Positions 26,053 through 34,260 of a stretch of 64,000 nucleotides of DNA are shown in pieces. The stretch covers positions 2,338,008 through 2,402,007 of the forward strand of contig NZ_VFPD01000001.1 of NCBI RefSeq assembly GCF_006716485.1, written 5' to 3'. Both the position numbers and the translations under genes were made by a program. Below the pieces are notes generated by a model. It worked only from the letters and a program-made list of their open reading frames with translations, searched no databases and was not told the origin of the DNA. Within the stretch, counting starts at the first letter, position 1. Each line of letters begins with the position of its first letter. The DNA is from Chryseobacterium aquifrigidense. Its GTDB lineage: Bacteria > Bacteroidota > Bacteroidia > Flavobacteriales > Weeksellaceae.

Positions 26053-27074
26053 TTTACCCTTACACAAATATAAAGCATAAAATTACTAAAGGGCAATCTT
26101 TTGTAAACTACATTGTCTTAGAAGTTCTTTGTAAATCAAAGAAGACTGGAATGCCAGAAGAATTTGACGAGCATTTAGTTATTACAAAATATAAGGCATT
26201 AATTAATGTAAATGAAAAATATATAAAATCTCCTTTAAATAGTGCTTATAAAATATGCCAGAAAAAGCTTAATCTATCAGATTTAAAACTATTAAAAAAA
26301 GCTCTACACAGTAATTTAGATGTTAAAGGTATTTGTGAAGGGAATATTAAACCTCTACTATATTCTGATATAAAAAATGTTGATAAAGATTTAGCAAATT
26401 ATCTTTACATATTCTGTACATATCTTTACACTGAAGTATTAAAATTAAAACCATTTATTGATTTATTTGGAACTATTCAAAGTCATTATACTGAATTTTC
26501 TACAGCAAATGTTTTAAAATCAAGAAGATGTCCGTTTTGTGGTTCGGCAAGAATGTTAAATGAATATAATACAAAAAAGGAAGCGTATGATCATTTTTTG
26601 CCAAAAGAACAATATCCTTTTATTAGTATTCACTTTATGAATTTATTTCCAATGTGTCATACTTGTAATTCTTCATACAAGTCAAGAAAAAATCCTGTGG
26701 ATATTCTTAAATTGGGAGTGCAAAAAAAAGTCTTTTATCCTTTTTTAAATTATGGTAAAATAAGCTTTGAGGTAAGCATATCAAATTTAAATCTAGAAAT
26801 AATTACTCCTAGTGAAGTCACATTGAATAACACACTGATAGGAAATGAAGATGAAATAGAATCTTGGGAAAGTATCTTTGGAATACAAGAGAGACATAAA
26901 AGTATATATGTTGGTGATGGTTTTAATTGGTTTGAAGAAGTCAGAATTGCAACTGATGAATTTGGTGACACATATGATAGCTATAAAACAAAACTAGATA
27001 ATAATTATTATTCAAACGAAAATTTCATGAAGCTGTCATTATTGGAAGCTTGTGAAAAAATTGGATTAATATAG
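26049..27074 (+). CDS. HNH-type nuclease of the restriction-associated module (PtuB-like)
   Basis: This 341-aa protein starts with GTG overlapping the ATPase stop codon (GTGA). Residues 161-207 carry a zinc-framed HNH/ββα-Me motif. CPFC (161-164) comes first, then YDHFLPKEQYP with Asp181-His182, then NLFPMCHTCNSSYK with Cys203, Cys206 and Asn207. The CxxC...DHxxPK...C..CN order resembles PtuB and retron-associated HNH proteins. The first 150 residues are helical and may bind the ATPase; the C-terminal part is unrecognised. It probably supplies the DNA cleavage activity of this locus, since hsdR is absent. It is the last gene before the right-hand copy of the mnmE 3' end. Confidence 0.8.
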   Translation: MIYPYTNIKHKITKGQSFVNYIVLEVLCKSKKTGMPEEFDEHLVITKYKALINVNEKYIKSPLNSAYKICQKKLNLSDLKLLKKALHSNLDVKGICEGNIKPLLYSDIKNVDKDLANYLYIFCTYLYTEVLKLKPFIDLFGTIQSHYTEFSTANVLKSRRCPFCGSARMLNEYNTKKEAYDHFLPKEQYPFISIHFMNLFPMCHTCNSSYKSRKNPVDILKLGVQKKVFYPFLNYGKISFEVSISNLNLEIITPSEVTLNNTLIGNEDEIESWESIFGIQERHKSIYVGDGFNWFEEVRIATDEFGDTYDSYKTKLDNNYYSNENFMKLSLLEACEKIGLI

Positions 27075-27133
27075 TGTTTACTAATCATGCTACTACTTTT
27101 CTGTAAAGCTGCATAAACAGGAAGTAGTCTACT

Positions 27134-27150
27134 TTCTGTATTGGGAAGTA
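27134..27150 (+). repeat. Putative attachment-site core, right copy
   Basis: TTCTGTATTGGGAAGTA is a non-coding copy of the mnmE 3' end (20649-20665), one base different. A small palindrome AAGTAG-T-CTACTT (27122-27134) abuts it. It marks the right edge of the AT-rich cassette. Confidence 0.55.
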
Positions 27151-27197
27151 ACTTCAGTTTCCATCATTATCTTTCAAGAATTTCAAATTCAAAATAT

Positions 27198-27223
27198 AAA
27201 ACAGCCTTTTTTAAGGTTGTTTT
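27198..27223 (+). terminator. Second copy of the mnmE-type terminator
   Basis: AAAACAGCCTT / AAGGTTGTTTT pairs with one wobble. Together with the bases just upstream (ATTCAAAATATA shared), this repeats the 20692-20722 sequence, giving about 30 identical bases. It would end the defence operon transcript. Confidence 0.7.
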
Positions 27224-27291
27224 CTGTGTATTGAAGTGTCCTGTGCAAAGTTTCCAAAATTTGGAACATACATTCTATAATTTTAAACCAA

Positions 27292-27666
27292 TTATTCCAA
27301 AGGAGAATCAAATAAAAGATTTTTCATAACACCAATTGTAAGCATGACTAAAAAGAAGAGTAAAAAATAGGCGAAGAAATTGACAAGTCGTTTTTTATTA
27401 TCATGATTTTGCAACGTATTAGTACTATAACTATTTACAAAACTTCTTAGCCCTAAAGTAAATACAACAATAATTGATGTAAAGGTAATATAAAGGATCA
27501 TAGATTGCCTTAGTTCAAAAAAGACCAGGATTACTAAAATATCTATTAATGCAATAAGCCAACTTAATTTAAATATTTTAAAGGACGATATATTTTTTTC
27601 CAACATTAAAAATATTGAATTTGAAAATATAATGGTAAGAAGTATTATCTGTAAAATTGTATTCAT
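27292..27666 (-). CDS. Small membrane protein, function unknown
   Basis: This 124-aa protein is almost entirely hydrophobic. Four likely membrane helices can be seen, at about 3-22, 32-50, 55-75 and 95-115, with a short polar loop containing NHDNKKRL before the last one. I recognise no family and no catalytic motif. It lies just outside the right-hand repeat, on the strand opposite to the defence operon. AT-rich composition leaves open whether it belongs to the inserted DNA. Confidence 0.55.
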   Translation of the reverse strand: MNTILQIILLTIIFSNSIFLMLEKNISSFKIFKLSWLIALIDILVILVFFELRQSMILYITFTSIIVVFTLGLRSFVNSYSTNTLQNHDNKKRLVNFFAYFLLFFLVMLTIGVMKNLLFDSPLE

Positions 27667-27765
27667 AAAATTGAGTATTAAAAATTAATATGAGCAAGGA
27701 TTAGGGAAAGTAATATCTGCATCCAGCCCCAGCCCATCTGCTGCTTTCCTGAAACATCCGATCTC

Positions 27766-27783
27766 CAAAATCAGGAGGCTTTG
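27766..27783. repeat. Short palindromic intergenic element, copy 2
   Basis: CAAAATC-AGGA-GGCTTTG has the same loop and nearly the same arms as 20789-20806. The stem has one mismatch and one wobble. It sits between the small membrane protein and the 419-aa gene. Confidence 0.45.
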
Positions 27784-27864
27784 CATAGCAGACTTCAAAA
27801 ATAGCGAAAAAGGGTAATTTCCCGATAATAGTCTACACGGTAACTTTATCAAAAAATAGGTACC

Positions 27865-29124
27865 ATGGACGCAATTATTAAAAAACTATCAATTTTAAGT
27901 GTACTGATTTCACTTTTGAGTTTCTGTTCCTTCCTGTTTGCGCAGGTTTATCCTATTGGGCAGATGTTTTTGACTACTTATGGTCAGTCTTTTACGATGT
28001 ACAACACAGGGGTGATTGTTCAGGATGGAAATCCGGGAAATGCCGGCCAGGCCGTATATGATCAGACCGGAATTAATTATTTACGCTTACCGTCTGCCGT
28101 TCCTTACCAAAAGGCTTTTTTTCTGGATTTTAATAAAAATATTATAGAGCTGGATTACCGATATGGATATCGCGTCGTTGGTTATTCCAATATTCCTGTT
28201 CCTCCGCCGCCAGTTATGAATCTGCCAAAACCTACGTATGATAATCAGATAGGAATTGAAACCGCTGACGGATTGAGACCTTTACCCACCCAGATTATTG
28301 ATGAGCAAAAACCTTATGGAGATGTCATGATGACCAGTGAACAAAATGCCGTAGACTGTTATAAGAATTCTCTGAATTTTGACGGATCATTAAATCAGAT
28401 GAAATTCGGGGACTGCATGGTAACGAATATGGCGGGTAAAAAAGAGCTTGAAATTTATAAATGTGCTAAAAACTCAGCAACCATGGAGGAGCAAAGTCTT
28501 TGTATGCTGAGTATATTAGGCGGTTCTAAAGAAAAGCAAATTACCCAGGATATGTTGAAATGCTATAAAGAATATGGCGGCAATTACGAAATGTATCCCC
28601 TTTGTTTCGCTGATAAAGTAAACGATCCTGAACTCAAGCAATTAGTTTCCTGCTTTAAAGATCAGGCCAGCAGCGGTGAAATATCTTTCATGGGAACTGC
28701 CGTGTGTTATGGCGCAAGCAAACTTAATCTGAATACGGAAGCCCAGATTGCTGTTGAGTGCGCTGTAAGCACGGGAGGTCAGCCTTATGCATTTGCAGGA
28801 TGTGCGGGAGGCCAGCTCACCTATCGTGAATTAAGCAAATGTTTAACAAACGGTGTAGGTGGTGACAATGGATGTTTTGGAAAAAACAATACGATCGTTA
28901 AAGGATTAAATCAGATTGGAGAGGCTTTAAAAAATCAGTTTGGCCCTACTAACGATATTGTCAAAACATGGAATACGACCGTTCATGATTTACAATATGG
29001 CCCCGGCAAAAATCACGAAGCAGTAAAAGTGGTCAGAAACATTAGTAATGAGCTGGGAAAAGCAGGAACTAATGTCGCCAAAGAAATTAAAAAAGTCGTT
29101 CCCAAAATAAAAATAAAATGGTAA
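27865..29124 (+). CDS. Secreted protein with six two-cysteine units, function unknown
   Basis: This 419-aa exported protein has a signal peptide ending FLFAQ. Residues about 22-105 form a beta-rich domain (VYPIGQMFLTTYGQSFTMYN, ELDYRYGYRVVGYSN) followed by a Pro-rich linker (PVPPPPVMNLP). From about residue 165 to 345 there are twelve cysteines in six units with 10-18 residues between partners (for example DCYKN...GDCM, KCAKN...SLCM, KCYKEYG...PLCF). This suggests a string of disulfide-pinned helical hairpins. The C-terminus is Lys-rich (KEIKKVVPKIKIKW). I recognise no family. It has its own transcription unit, ending near a shared hairpin. Confidence 0.6.
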   Translation: MDAIIKKLSILSVLISLLSFCSFLFAQVYPIGQMFLTTYGQSFTMYNTGVIVQDGNPGNAGQAVYDQTGINYLRLPSAVPYQKAFFLDFNKNIIELDYRYGYRVVGYSNIPVPPPPVMNLPKPTYDNQIGIETADGLRPLPTQIIDEQKPYGDVMMTSEQNAVDCYKNSLNFDGSLNQMKFGDCMVTNMAGKKELEIYKCAKNSATMEEQSLCMLSILGGSKEKQITQDMLKCYKEYGGNYEMYPLCFADKVNDPELKQLVSCFKDQASSGEISFMGTAVCYGASKLNLNTEAQIAVECAVSTGGQPYAFAGCAGGQLTYRELSKCLTNGVGGDNGCFGKNNTIVKGLNQIGEALKNQFGPTNDIVKTWNTTVHDLQYGPGKNHEAVKVVRNISNELGKAGTNVAKEIKKVVPKIKIKW

Positions 29125-29143
29125 CTGAGAAGGTAAAATAAAA

Positions 29144-29171
29144 ACAGATGCACTTGTGTAAGTGCATCTGT
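29144..29171. terminator. Terminator between convergent genes
   Basis: A perfect 12-bp stem ACAGATGCACTT / AAGTGCATCTGT has a 4-nt loop. The minus-strand side is followed by a T-run, so it mainly ends the DUF4840-like gene; on the plus strand it can still stop the 419-aa gene. Confidence 0.8.
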
Positions 29172-29190
29172 AGAATATTCCTTACTGCAC

Positions 29191-29781
29191 CTATTTCTTC
29201 AGCATTTGAAAATTATATTTTATAGGATTGAAAGGATTGACAGCCGTTCCATCAACAGTTATTTTACTTGCAAGCAGTTCAAAATTCATATTTTGCGTGT
29301 TCTGCTTGGTAAACAGTCCTTTTTTGGAAGCTGTAAACGTTATGACCACTTTCTTGCTTACTCCATCCACAGGAACCTGAACCGTTAATTCTTTGGGAAG
29401 AAGATTAAGTTCTATTTCCTTTTTATACTGATATAAAACTGCCGTATAATCCAGGTCATATTTTATTTTCCCGATGGCTGTTAAGGCCTGATTGGCTTTC
29501 GCAGGATCAGAAATTACAGAGTAAACAATCTCTTTCATTGGAAATTCCGAATAGGAAATCAGGTTTTTCTTGGCCGAAAAAGCAACCGCCGTTTCTCCGT
29601 TCACAGTTCCCTGGGATACCCCTGCTTTTCCTGTGTATTCACCGTTGAGATCATCGAAACTGATGGTCACAGGATTAGGTTTTGGAGCATCATCATCATT
29701 ACTGCAGCTTGCCAGAGCAAAAGGAATAGCCAGTAAGATCACAAGCATTGATATCAATTTTACATGATTGAATTTTTTCAT
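29191..29781 (-). CDS. Lipoprotein, DUF4840-like
   Basis: This 196-aa lipoprotein has a signal peptide ending ALASC, followed by Ser-Asn-Asp-Asp-Asp, an acidic stretch that in Bacteroidetes often directs lipoproteins to the surface. The mature part opens with ITISFDDLNGEYTGKAGV-type sequence. It then has beta-strand phrases including VQVPVDGVSKKVVITFTASKKGLF, as in small calycin- or DUF4840-type lipoproteins of this phylum. The family call is from memory and tentative. The gene stands alone with a terminator downstream. Function unknown. Confidence 0.6.
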   Translation of the reverse strand: MKKFNHVKLISMLVILLAIPFALASCSNDDDAPKPNPVTISFDDLNGEYTGKAGVSQGTVNGETAVAFSAKKNLISYSEFPMKEIVYSVISDPAKANQALTAIGKIKYDLDYTAVLYQYKKEIELNLLPKELTVQVPVDGVSKKVVITFTASKKGLFTKQNTQNMNFELLASKITVDGTAVNPFNPIKYNFQMLKK

Positions 29782-29962
29782 TTTGATTTTGAATTTATTA
29801 TTTTGATTGAAAAATATTTTACTGAGTACTCATCTATATAAATACAGAAATTCCATATCCTTGCTTGGGATTTTAAAAAATAAATTCAATCAATTGATTT
29901 ACTGCCTGTTATTTTTTAATATTTAAAACAATTAAAAGCATTACTTCATAATTATTCATAAA

Positions 29963-29995
29963 AAAAATCCAACATCTTTCTGATATTGGATTTTT
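29963..29995. terminator. Terminator downstream of the DUF1826-like gene
   Basis: AAAAATCCAACATC (29963-29976) and GATATTGGATTTTT (29982-29995) pair with one mismatch, with T-runs on both strands. It most likely serves the minus-strand gene ending at 30022. Confidence 0.75.
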
Positions 29996-30021
29996 GTATC
30001 GTTCAAAATATAACAGATCAG

Positions 30022-30720
30022 TTAACAGATCAGCAGCAGTCTATACTCGCCATCATTTTCCACAGGCGCTCTGTGAACACAAGGTAAAACCTCCTGATCA
30101 GGATGATCTACTGCAATACGCCAAAGATGGCCAACTCCTAAATTGACAGGCTCTGCATCGGGCTTTGGCTGATAATGAAGATCAAAGAAATACTCTTTCA
30201 GGAAGTCTTCAAATTCTTCTTCAGGACCGTCGTGTAATTTTCTGAGCTGTTCCCGGATTTCAGGAATTAAAATTTTCTGTTCCACCTGATCATTGGGTAT
30301 AATATCACTTGCTGTCCCGTGATAAGTACATAAAAAAGTATCTGTCCCGACAGGTGAACGGTCAACATGATAGGAGTACACATCTGTTGAAATAAAACCG
30401 AGCTCTTCGTCACGCTCATAACATTTAAGCAGGTTAAGAACCGGAGATGCCCCGAAATCTGTCAGTAATTGCAGGTCATTTAAAATAATTTCTCTCGCCA
30501 TACTCCCCTCTTCTGACAATTCCAATGCTAAAAGATCTTCACTGGAAACTTCTGTAATATTATCTTTCAGCAAAAGCTTTGTGACAATTTCTTTAAAGTC
30601 TCCCACTACATTCCTGTGCCAGCAAATGGCATTCATAACTCCTTGAAAACGGGTATTTACAAGTTCAGAAAAAGAAGAAACCATACCTACCTGATGATGG
30701 TCAGAAAACATATTGCTCAT
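30022..30720 (-). CDS. DUF1826-like protein
   Basis: This 232-aa cytoplasmic protein is read from the ATG at 30720 (MSNMFSDHH). A longer in-frame form from a TTG at 30759 is less likely. Conserved-looking features are AICWHRNVVGDF near residue 30, YSYHVDRSPVGTDTFLCTYHGT near 115-135, and the C-terminal VHRAPVENDGEYRLLL. The 'HVDR-P...TY.G.' and 'HR.P.....RLLL' phrases match my memory of DUF1826, whose function is not established. The His residues could bind metal. It is divergent from an AraC-family gene 193 bp away, which might control it. Confidence 0.55.
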   Translation of the reverse strand: MSNMFSDHHQVGMVSSFSELVNTRFQGVMNAICWHRNVVGDFKEIVTKLLLKDNITEVSSEDLLALELSEEGSMAREIILNDLQLLTDFGASPVLNLLKCYERDEELGFISTDVYSYHVDRSPVGTDTFLCTYHGTASDIIPNDQVEQKILIPEIREQLRKLHDGPEEEFEDFLKEYFFDLHYQPKPDAEPVNLGVGHLWRIAVDHPDQEVLPCVHRAPVENDGEYRLLLIC

Positions 30721-30913
30721 ATATTGGAATAAACAGTTTGGCTGTTTAATTCTGTACAAAAATACGGAATAGGTCTTTCAAAACCTTCACTATAAGAATT
30801 CTTATAAGTTCTGCTACTGAAATTTAATTTCCTGTTGATCTTTTCTCTTGACATTGTATTTATTCTTAACTTAGAACAAGGTAATTATCAACGAATTAAT
30901 TAAATTAACCGTT

Positions 30914-31732
30914 ATGCAGATTTCACCATCCGCCAGCCTTGCACCTTATATAAAAAGTTACACCGTTGTTACCATTGATAAGGATCTCAGAGATGAGGTA
31001 TTTTATCCGAGTGGATATATAGATCTCATTATCAATATTTCCGGTGGTTTTGCTGCTACTATTATCAATGGCGAACAAAAAAACACTCCGGATATAGAAT
31101 TATTGGGACATCTCACACTTCCCACCCGGCTTAGTGCAGCGAAAGGAACTTCGGTACTTATAGCAAGGATATTTCCGCATGCCGCCACTTTATTTTTTTC
31201 CGACCCTCTTTCAGAATTCACGAACTATGCCACTGATATGTATGATGTAACGGGGAATGAAAACAGAAATTTGTATGACCGCATCATGGATACCGGGGAT
31301 CTTTGTTCAAAAATAACCGTTTTAGAAGAGCATTTTCTTCAAAAGCTGAAGAAAAATGAATCTCATCTTAAAAAAGCGACCATCCTCCACGCTCTTAATC
31401 AACAGCTTTTCATGAATCAGAATGTATTGAATTTGTCTGTTATAGCTCAAAGCTCAGGGCTATCGGAAAGATATATTCAAAAACTTTACCTTACGCATAT
31501 GGGAATAAGCCCTTCTTCTTTTGCTTCAGTAACAAGATTTAACAAAAGTCTGCCAATGGTTCTCAACACCCCGGAATCACTCACAACAATAGCTTACCAC
31601 TGCGGATACTATGATCAGGCTCATTTTATCAAAGAGTTTAAAAAATTTACCGGCATTACTCCTTCAGCATCCAGACACTCGCTGATCAAAAACGATGCTG
31701 ATCTCCAACAGGCTGTCAATATTGGCTTTTAG
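30914..31732 (+). CDS. AraC-family transcriptional regulator
   Basis: This 272-aa regulator has an N-terminal sensing domain (about 1-150, SLAPYIKSYTVV, then VFYPSGYIDLIINISGG). That domain is of the kind found in AraC proteins with a DUF6597-like cap. The C-terminal DNA-binding domain (about 155-255) has helix-turn-helices around LSVIAQSSGLSERYIQKLY and LTTIAYHCGYYDQAHFIKEF, followed by the FTGITPS signature. It is divergent from the DUF1826-like gene, and its stop codon overlaps the stop of the convergent NTF2-like gene by 4 nt. Confidence 0.88.
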   Translation: MQISPSASLAPYIKSYTVVTIDKDLRDEVFYPSGYIDLIINISGGFAATIINGEQKNTPDIELLGHLTLPTRLSAAKGTSVLIARIFPHAATLFFSDPLSEFTNYATDMYDVTGNENRNLYDRIMDTGDLCSKITVLEEHFLQKLKKNESHLKKATILHALNQQLFMNQNVLNLSVIAQSSGLSERYIQKLYLTHMGISPSSFASVTRFNKSLPMVLNTPESLTTIAYHCGYYDQAHFIKEFKKFTGITPSASRHSLIKNDADLQQAVNIGF

Positions 31733-32175
31733 TTTGATTTTGCAGGATGATTGCTACTGAACATGTCCCGGTGCATCTTCCAGCCATCTTTTGTATTCTT
31801 CCAGATGACGATCACTTTTCCGTCATCCAGTTTTTCTCCCTTTAAATCTGTCATCTCATAATAACTTTCTTCTGTTACTGAGGTTCTGCCATCTCCATAC
31901 AGATTTTGAATCATAAACTTAACACGTACTTCCGGGCCGTTTTTAAAGAAATCAAGTATTTGCTCTTTTCCGCATAATGGGACAGCATTGGGTGGAAAAA
32001 GACATGCATCATCGGTATATCTGCTAAGAATAGAACCGTCATTTTTATTGGCAAGCTCCGCATAGATTGCATTACTGGCTTCTATAATCTCCCTTACCGG
32101 CTTAAGATCTTTATTTTGGGCATCAGACCATGAAGTTAGGAGTAATAATAAGCTTAAAATAAGTATTTTTTTCAT
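31729..32175 (-). CDS. Secreted NTF2-like/SnoaL-type (DUF4440-like) protein
   Basis: This is a 148-aa exported protein read from the ATG at 32175; the upstream ATG at 32193 only lengthens the signal peptide. Signal cleavage is probably after SDAQ. The mature domain looks like the cone-shaped NTF2 fold: helix IREIIEASNAIYAELANKND, then LSRYTDDACLFPPNAVPLCGKEQILDFF, and a C-terminal VIVIWKNTKDGWKMHRDMFSSN. The order 'YtddA...PP....G...I..FF' and 'W...W....D.fssN' is typical. Such proteins are either small-molecule binding or enzymes; catalytic residues cannot be assigned. Confidence 0.78.
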   Translation of the reverse strand: MKKILILSLLLLLTSWSDAQNKDLKPVREIIEASNAIYAELANKNDGSILSRYTDDACLFPPNAVPLCGKEQILDFFKNGPEVRVKFMIQNLYGDGRTSVTEESYYEMTDLKGEKLDDGKVIVIWKNTKDGWKMHRDMFSSNHPAKSN

Positions 32176-32255
32176 TGTAAAATTTTTATACAAAGCAAAA
32201 CATTCCTCAAACCCAAAAATTGTAAAATTGCGAACAAACTGATATTTTTCAATAA

Positions 32256-32288
32256 AAAACGGTGTCTTCTCCTGGAAAACACCGTTTT
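32256..32288 (-). terminator. Terminator of the 621-aa T9SS cargo gene
   Basis: A perfect 10-bp stem AAAACGGTGT / ACACCGTTTT is flanked by A-runs on the left, giving T-runs on the minus strand. It lies about 35 nt past the stop codon. Confidence 0.8.
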
Positions 32289-32323
32289 ATATATAAGGTT
32301 ATTAATTTTCAGTTTTGTTTTTT

Positions 32324-34189
32324 TTACTTCTTTAGTATTTTTTCAGTTACTGTTGAAGATTTTGTTTGAAGTTTAATGTAATATACTCCTGTCTGAAGGG
32401 AGGATAATACGATCTGTTCCTGCATCATACTCAAAGTCCCCTGTTTTACCAGTTGTCCGGCTGCTCCAAAGATTTCATACGAAACCAACGGCTCTTTGCT
32501 CCTGATCGTTAAAACATCCTGAACCGGATTAGGATATAGCTGCATTCCCGCCTGAACAGCAGTTTCTTCTACTGACATCTGGCTGCACGCTGATTTAGCA
32601 AATTTTGTAAAAAAAGACTGAGATTTTCCTCCTGCTACATTAACAGCCATTGTATTGACATTATCATTGGCATCTGTAAATAGCTGATCATGAAAAAAAC
32701 CTCCCACTACATAGTTGCCGTCATTATCTGCAGCAACCGCCGTAAATTCATCGATAACATAAAAGTTACTGCGAATCTCTCCCGTTCCCAAAACATCTCC
32801 TGTATCTTTATTAAGTCTCACCAATAAAGGGTCTGACCTGTCTCCATCCGGACGTACCATTGCATAGCTGCCCCAGACGTCTGACCAGCTTCCTTTAGCA
32901 AATGCTATTTCATTTCCATTAATGGCAATTGTTCCTTTGGTAAAACGATAGCCAAACTGAAGACCGGACATTGCTTCCGGAGTTTTTGCCCATTGTACCG
33001 TACCCGAAGCATTCATCTTCATCACAAAGGGAACAGCTTCCACATAACTCCTCAAAGGAAAAGTATAGTTTCCAAAAGTGGCAGGCACCGTTATTCCGTT
33101 ATAATAACGTCCTGAAATATAAATATCAGAAGTCACCGGATCTTTGATAATAGAATGAATTTCGTCATCAGTACTTGTTGTACCATTATTGAGTTCTTTT
33201 CTCCAGACCTCAGCTCCGGTAGTACCGTCAAAAGCAAATACATAAGCAGCTTTCGTAAAAGGAACATTATTATAAAAAAGATCAACCAGATTACTGAATC
33301 CGGGATCCATTCTTTTCCCTGCAATGTAATAACGGTTTAAACTTTCATCATATACCAAATTCACTTTTCCCTCTCTTCCCACAATATTGATTCCATTTCC
33401 CGTGATAGGAAGAAGTAAAGGCGCAGCAGGGGTCATATTTCCATTATCGTAATTGAACTTAACTGCATAATACTGGTACGTTGAAGTAAAGGTTGAAGGC
33501 ACTGTAATTAATCCATTTAAATGTGTTCCTGCTCTGAATCCCATTACAGCATGAATATTTTTGGAAGAATCCATATACATCATCTGAACATCACACATGC
33601 GGGAGAAATAATTGACATCTCCCTGTAAAGCTTTGCTCCATGCCAGTGTACCGTCTGAAGTATTATATTTTAACAGAAAAGCTGCTTTGTGGGCAGGTTC
33701 TATTGTCTGATCATAATAAGTGTACAGAGGCTGTGTATGGGTATCATCAAAATGTACAGGAACCGCATTAGGATCTCCTACATATGAATTGTTATAAATG
33801 GTTGCCATCACATATAATCCTCCGTTATTATCTACTTTAATATGCCATGCATTTTCTCCGTCTCCCGAACCCCCAATGGGTCTGGTCCATCTTATATTTC
33901 CTGCACAATCAGCAGAGAACAGAAAGAGATCACTCAGTCCGTAATTGGTTACAGAAGTACCGTTCAGGTTTTGTCCCTGTTCACGCATCGTTGCAAGATA
34001 ATAAGTGTTATTGTTGTTGTCTACTACAATATCCCTTATGGATTCATCAAAGACATAATGAAAGCCCGGATCGGCAGAACCTGTTAATCCTCCTGCCTGT
34101 TTTCCCCATTGCCATTGATAAGTCTGGCTAAAAGATAATCCTGGTAATATCAGAAGCAGTCCCCAAAGTTTGTTTTTAAATTGTATCAT
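32324..34189 (-). CDS. Type IX-secreted protein with beta-propeller-like repeats
   Basis: This 621-aa protein is exported through Sec and then the type IX system. It has a signal peptide ending LSFSQ, and its last 70 residues form a type A C-terminal sorting domain (LYPNPVQDVLTIRS, YEIFGAAGQLVKQG, LQTGVYYIKLQT, ending TEKILKK). Between them lie repeated strand blocks with phrases such as GNIRWTRPIGGSGDGENAWH, KVDNNGGLYVMATI and ADNDGNYVVGGFF. These resemble SBBP/beta-propeller repeats of secreted Bacteroidetes proteins. No catalytic motif is visible. It is paired on the same strand with the 1622-aa T9SS protein, though terminators separate them. Confidence 0.82.
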   Translation of the reverse strand: MIQFKNKLWGLLLILPGLSFSQTYQWQWGKQAGGLTGSADPGFHYVFDESIRDIVVDNNNNTYYLATMREQGQNLNGTSVTNYGLSDLFLFSADCAGNIRWTRPIGGSGDGENAWHIKVDNNGGLYVMATIYNNSYVGDPNAVPVHFDDTHTQPLYTYYDQTIEPAHKAAFLLKYNTSDGTLAWSKALQGDVNYFSRMCDVQMMYMDSSKNIHAVMGFRAGTHLNGLITVPSTFTSTYQYYAVKFNYDNGNMTPAAPLLLPITGNGINIVGREGKVNLVYDESLNRYYIAGKRMDPGFSNLVDLFYNNVPFTKAAYVFAFDGTTGAEVWRKELNNGTTSTDDEIHSIIKDPVTSDIYISGRYYNGITVPATFGNYTFPLRSYVEAVPFVMKMNASGTVQWAKTPEAMSGLQFGYRFTKGTIAINGNEIAFAKGSWSDVWGSYAMVRPDGDRSDPLLVRLNKDTGDVLGTGEIRSNFYVIDEFTAVAADNDGNYVVGGFFHDQLFTDANDNVNTMAVNVAGGKSQSFFTKFAKSACSQMSVEETAVQAGMQLYPNPVQDVLTIRSKEPLVSYEIFGAAGQLVKQGTLSMMQEQIVLSSLQTGVYYIKLQTKSSTVTEKILKK

Positions 34190-34217
34190 AAAAATTCATT
34201 TAATTATCACATACTAT

Positions 34218-34248
34218 AAAAAAACAGTGCTCTCCGAAGAGAACACTG
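34218..34248 (-). terminator. Terminator of the 1622-aa T9SS cargo gene
   Basis: CAGTGCTCT / AGAG-AA-CACTG forms a stem with a 2-nt bulge and a CCGA loop. T follows on the minus strand (A-run at 34218-34224). Confidence 0.7.
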
Positions 34249-34260
34249 CTTAATAAGCTA

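Noticed and set aside
21360..27074. Possible retron (ATPase-HNH pairs occur in retron Ec78)
   Set aside because: No reverse transcriptase gene and no msr/msd-like inverted structure can be seen between or beside the four genes.
27141..27329. 62-codon frame across the right-hand mnmE-type repeat
   Set aside because: It spans the non-coding attachment-site copy and terminator. The frame reflects the remnant MnmE tail, not a gene.
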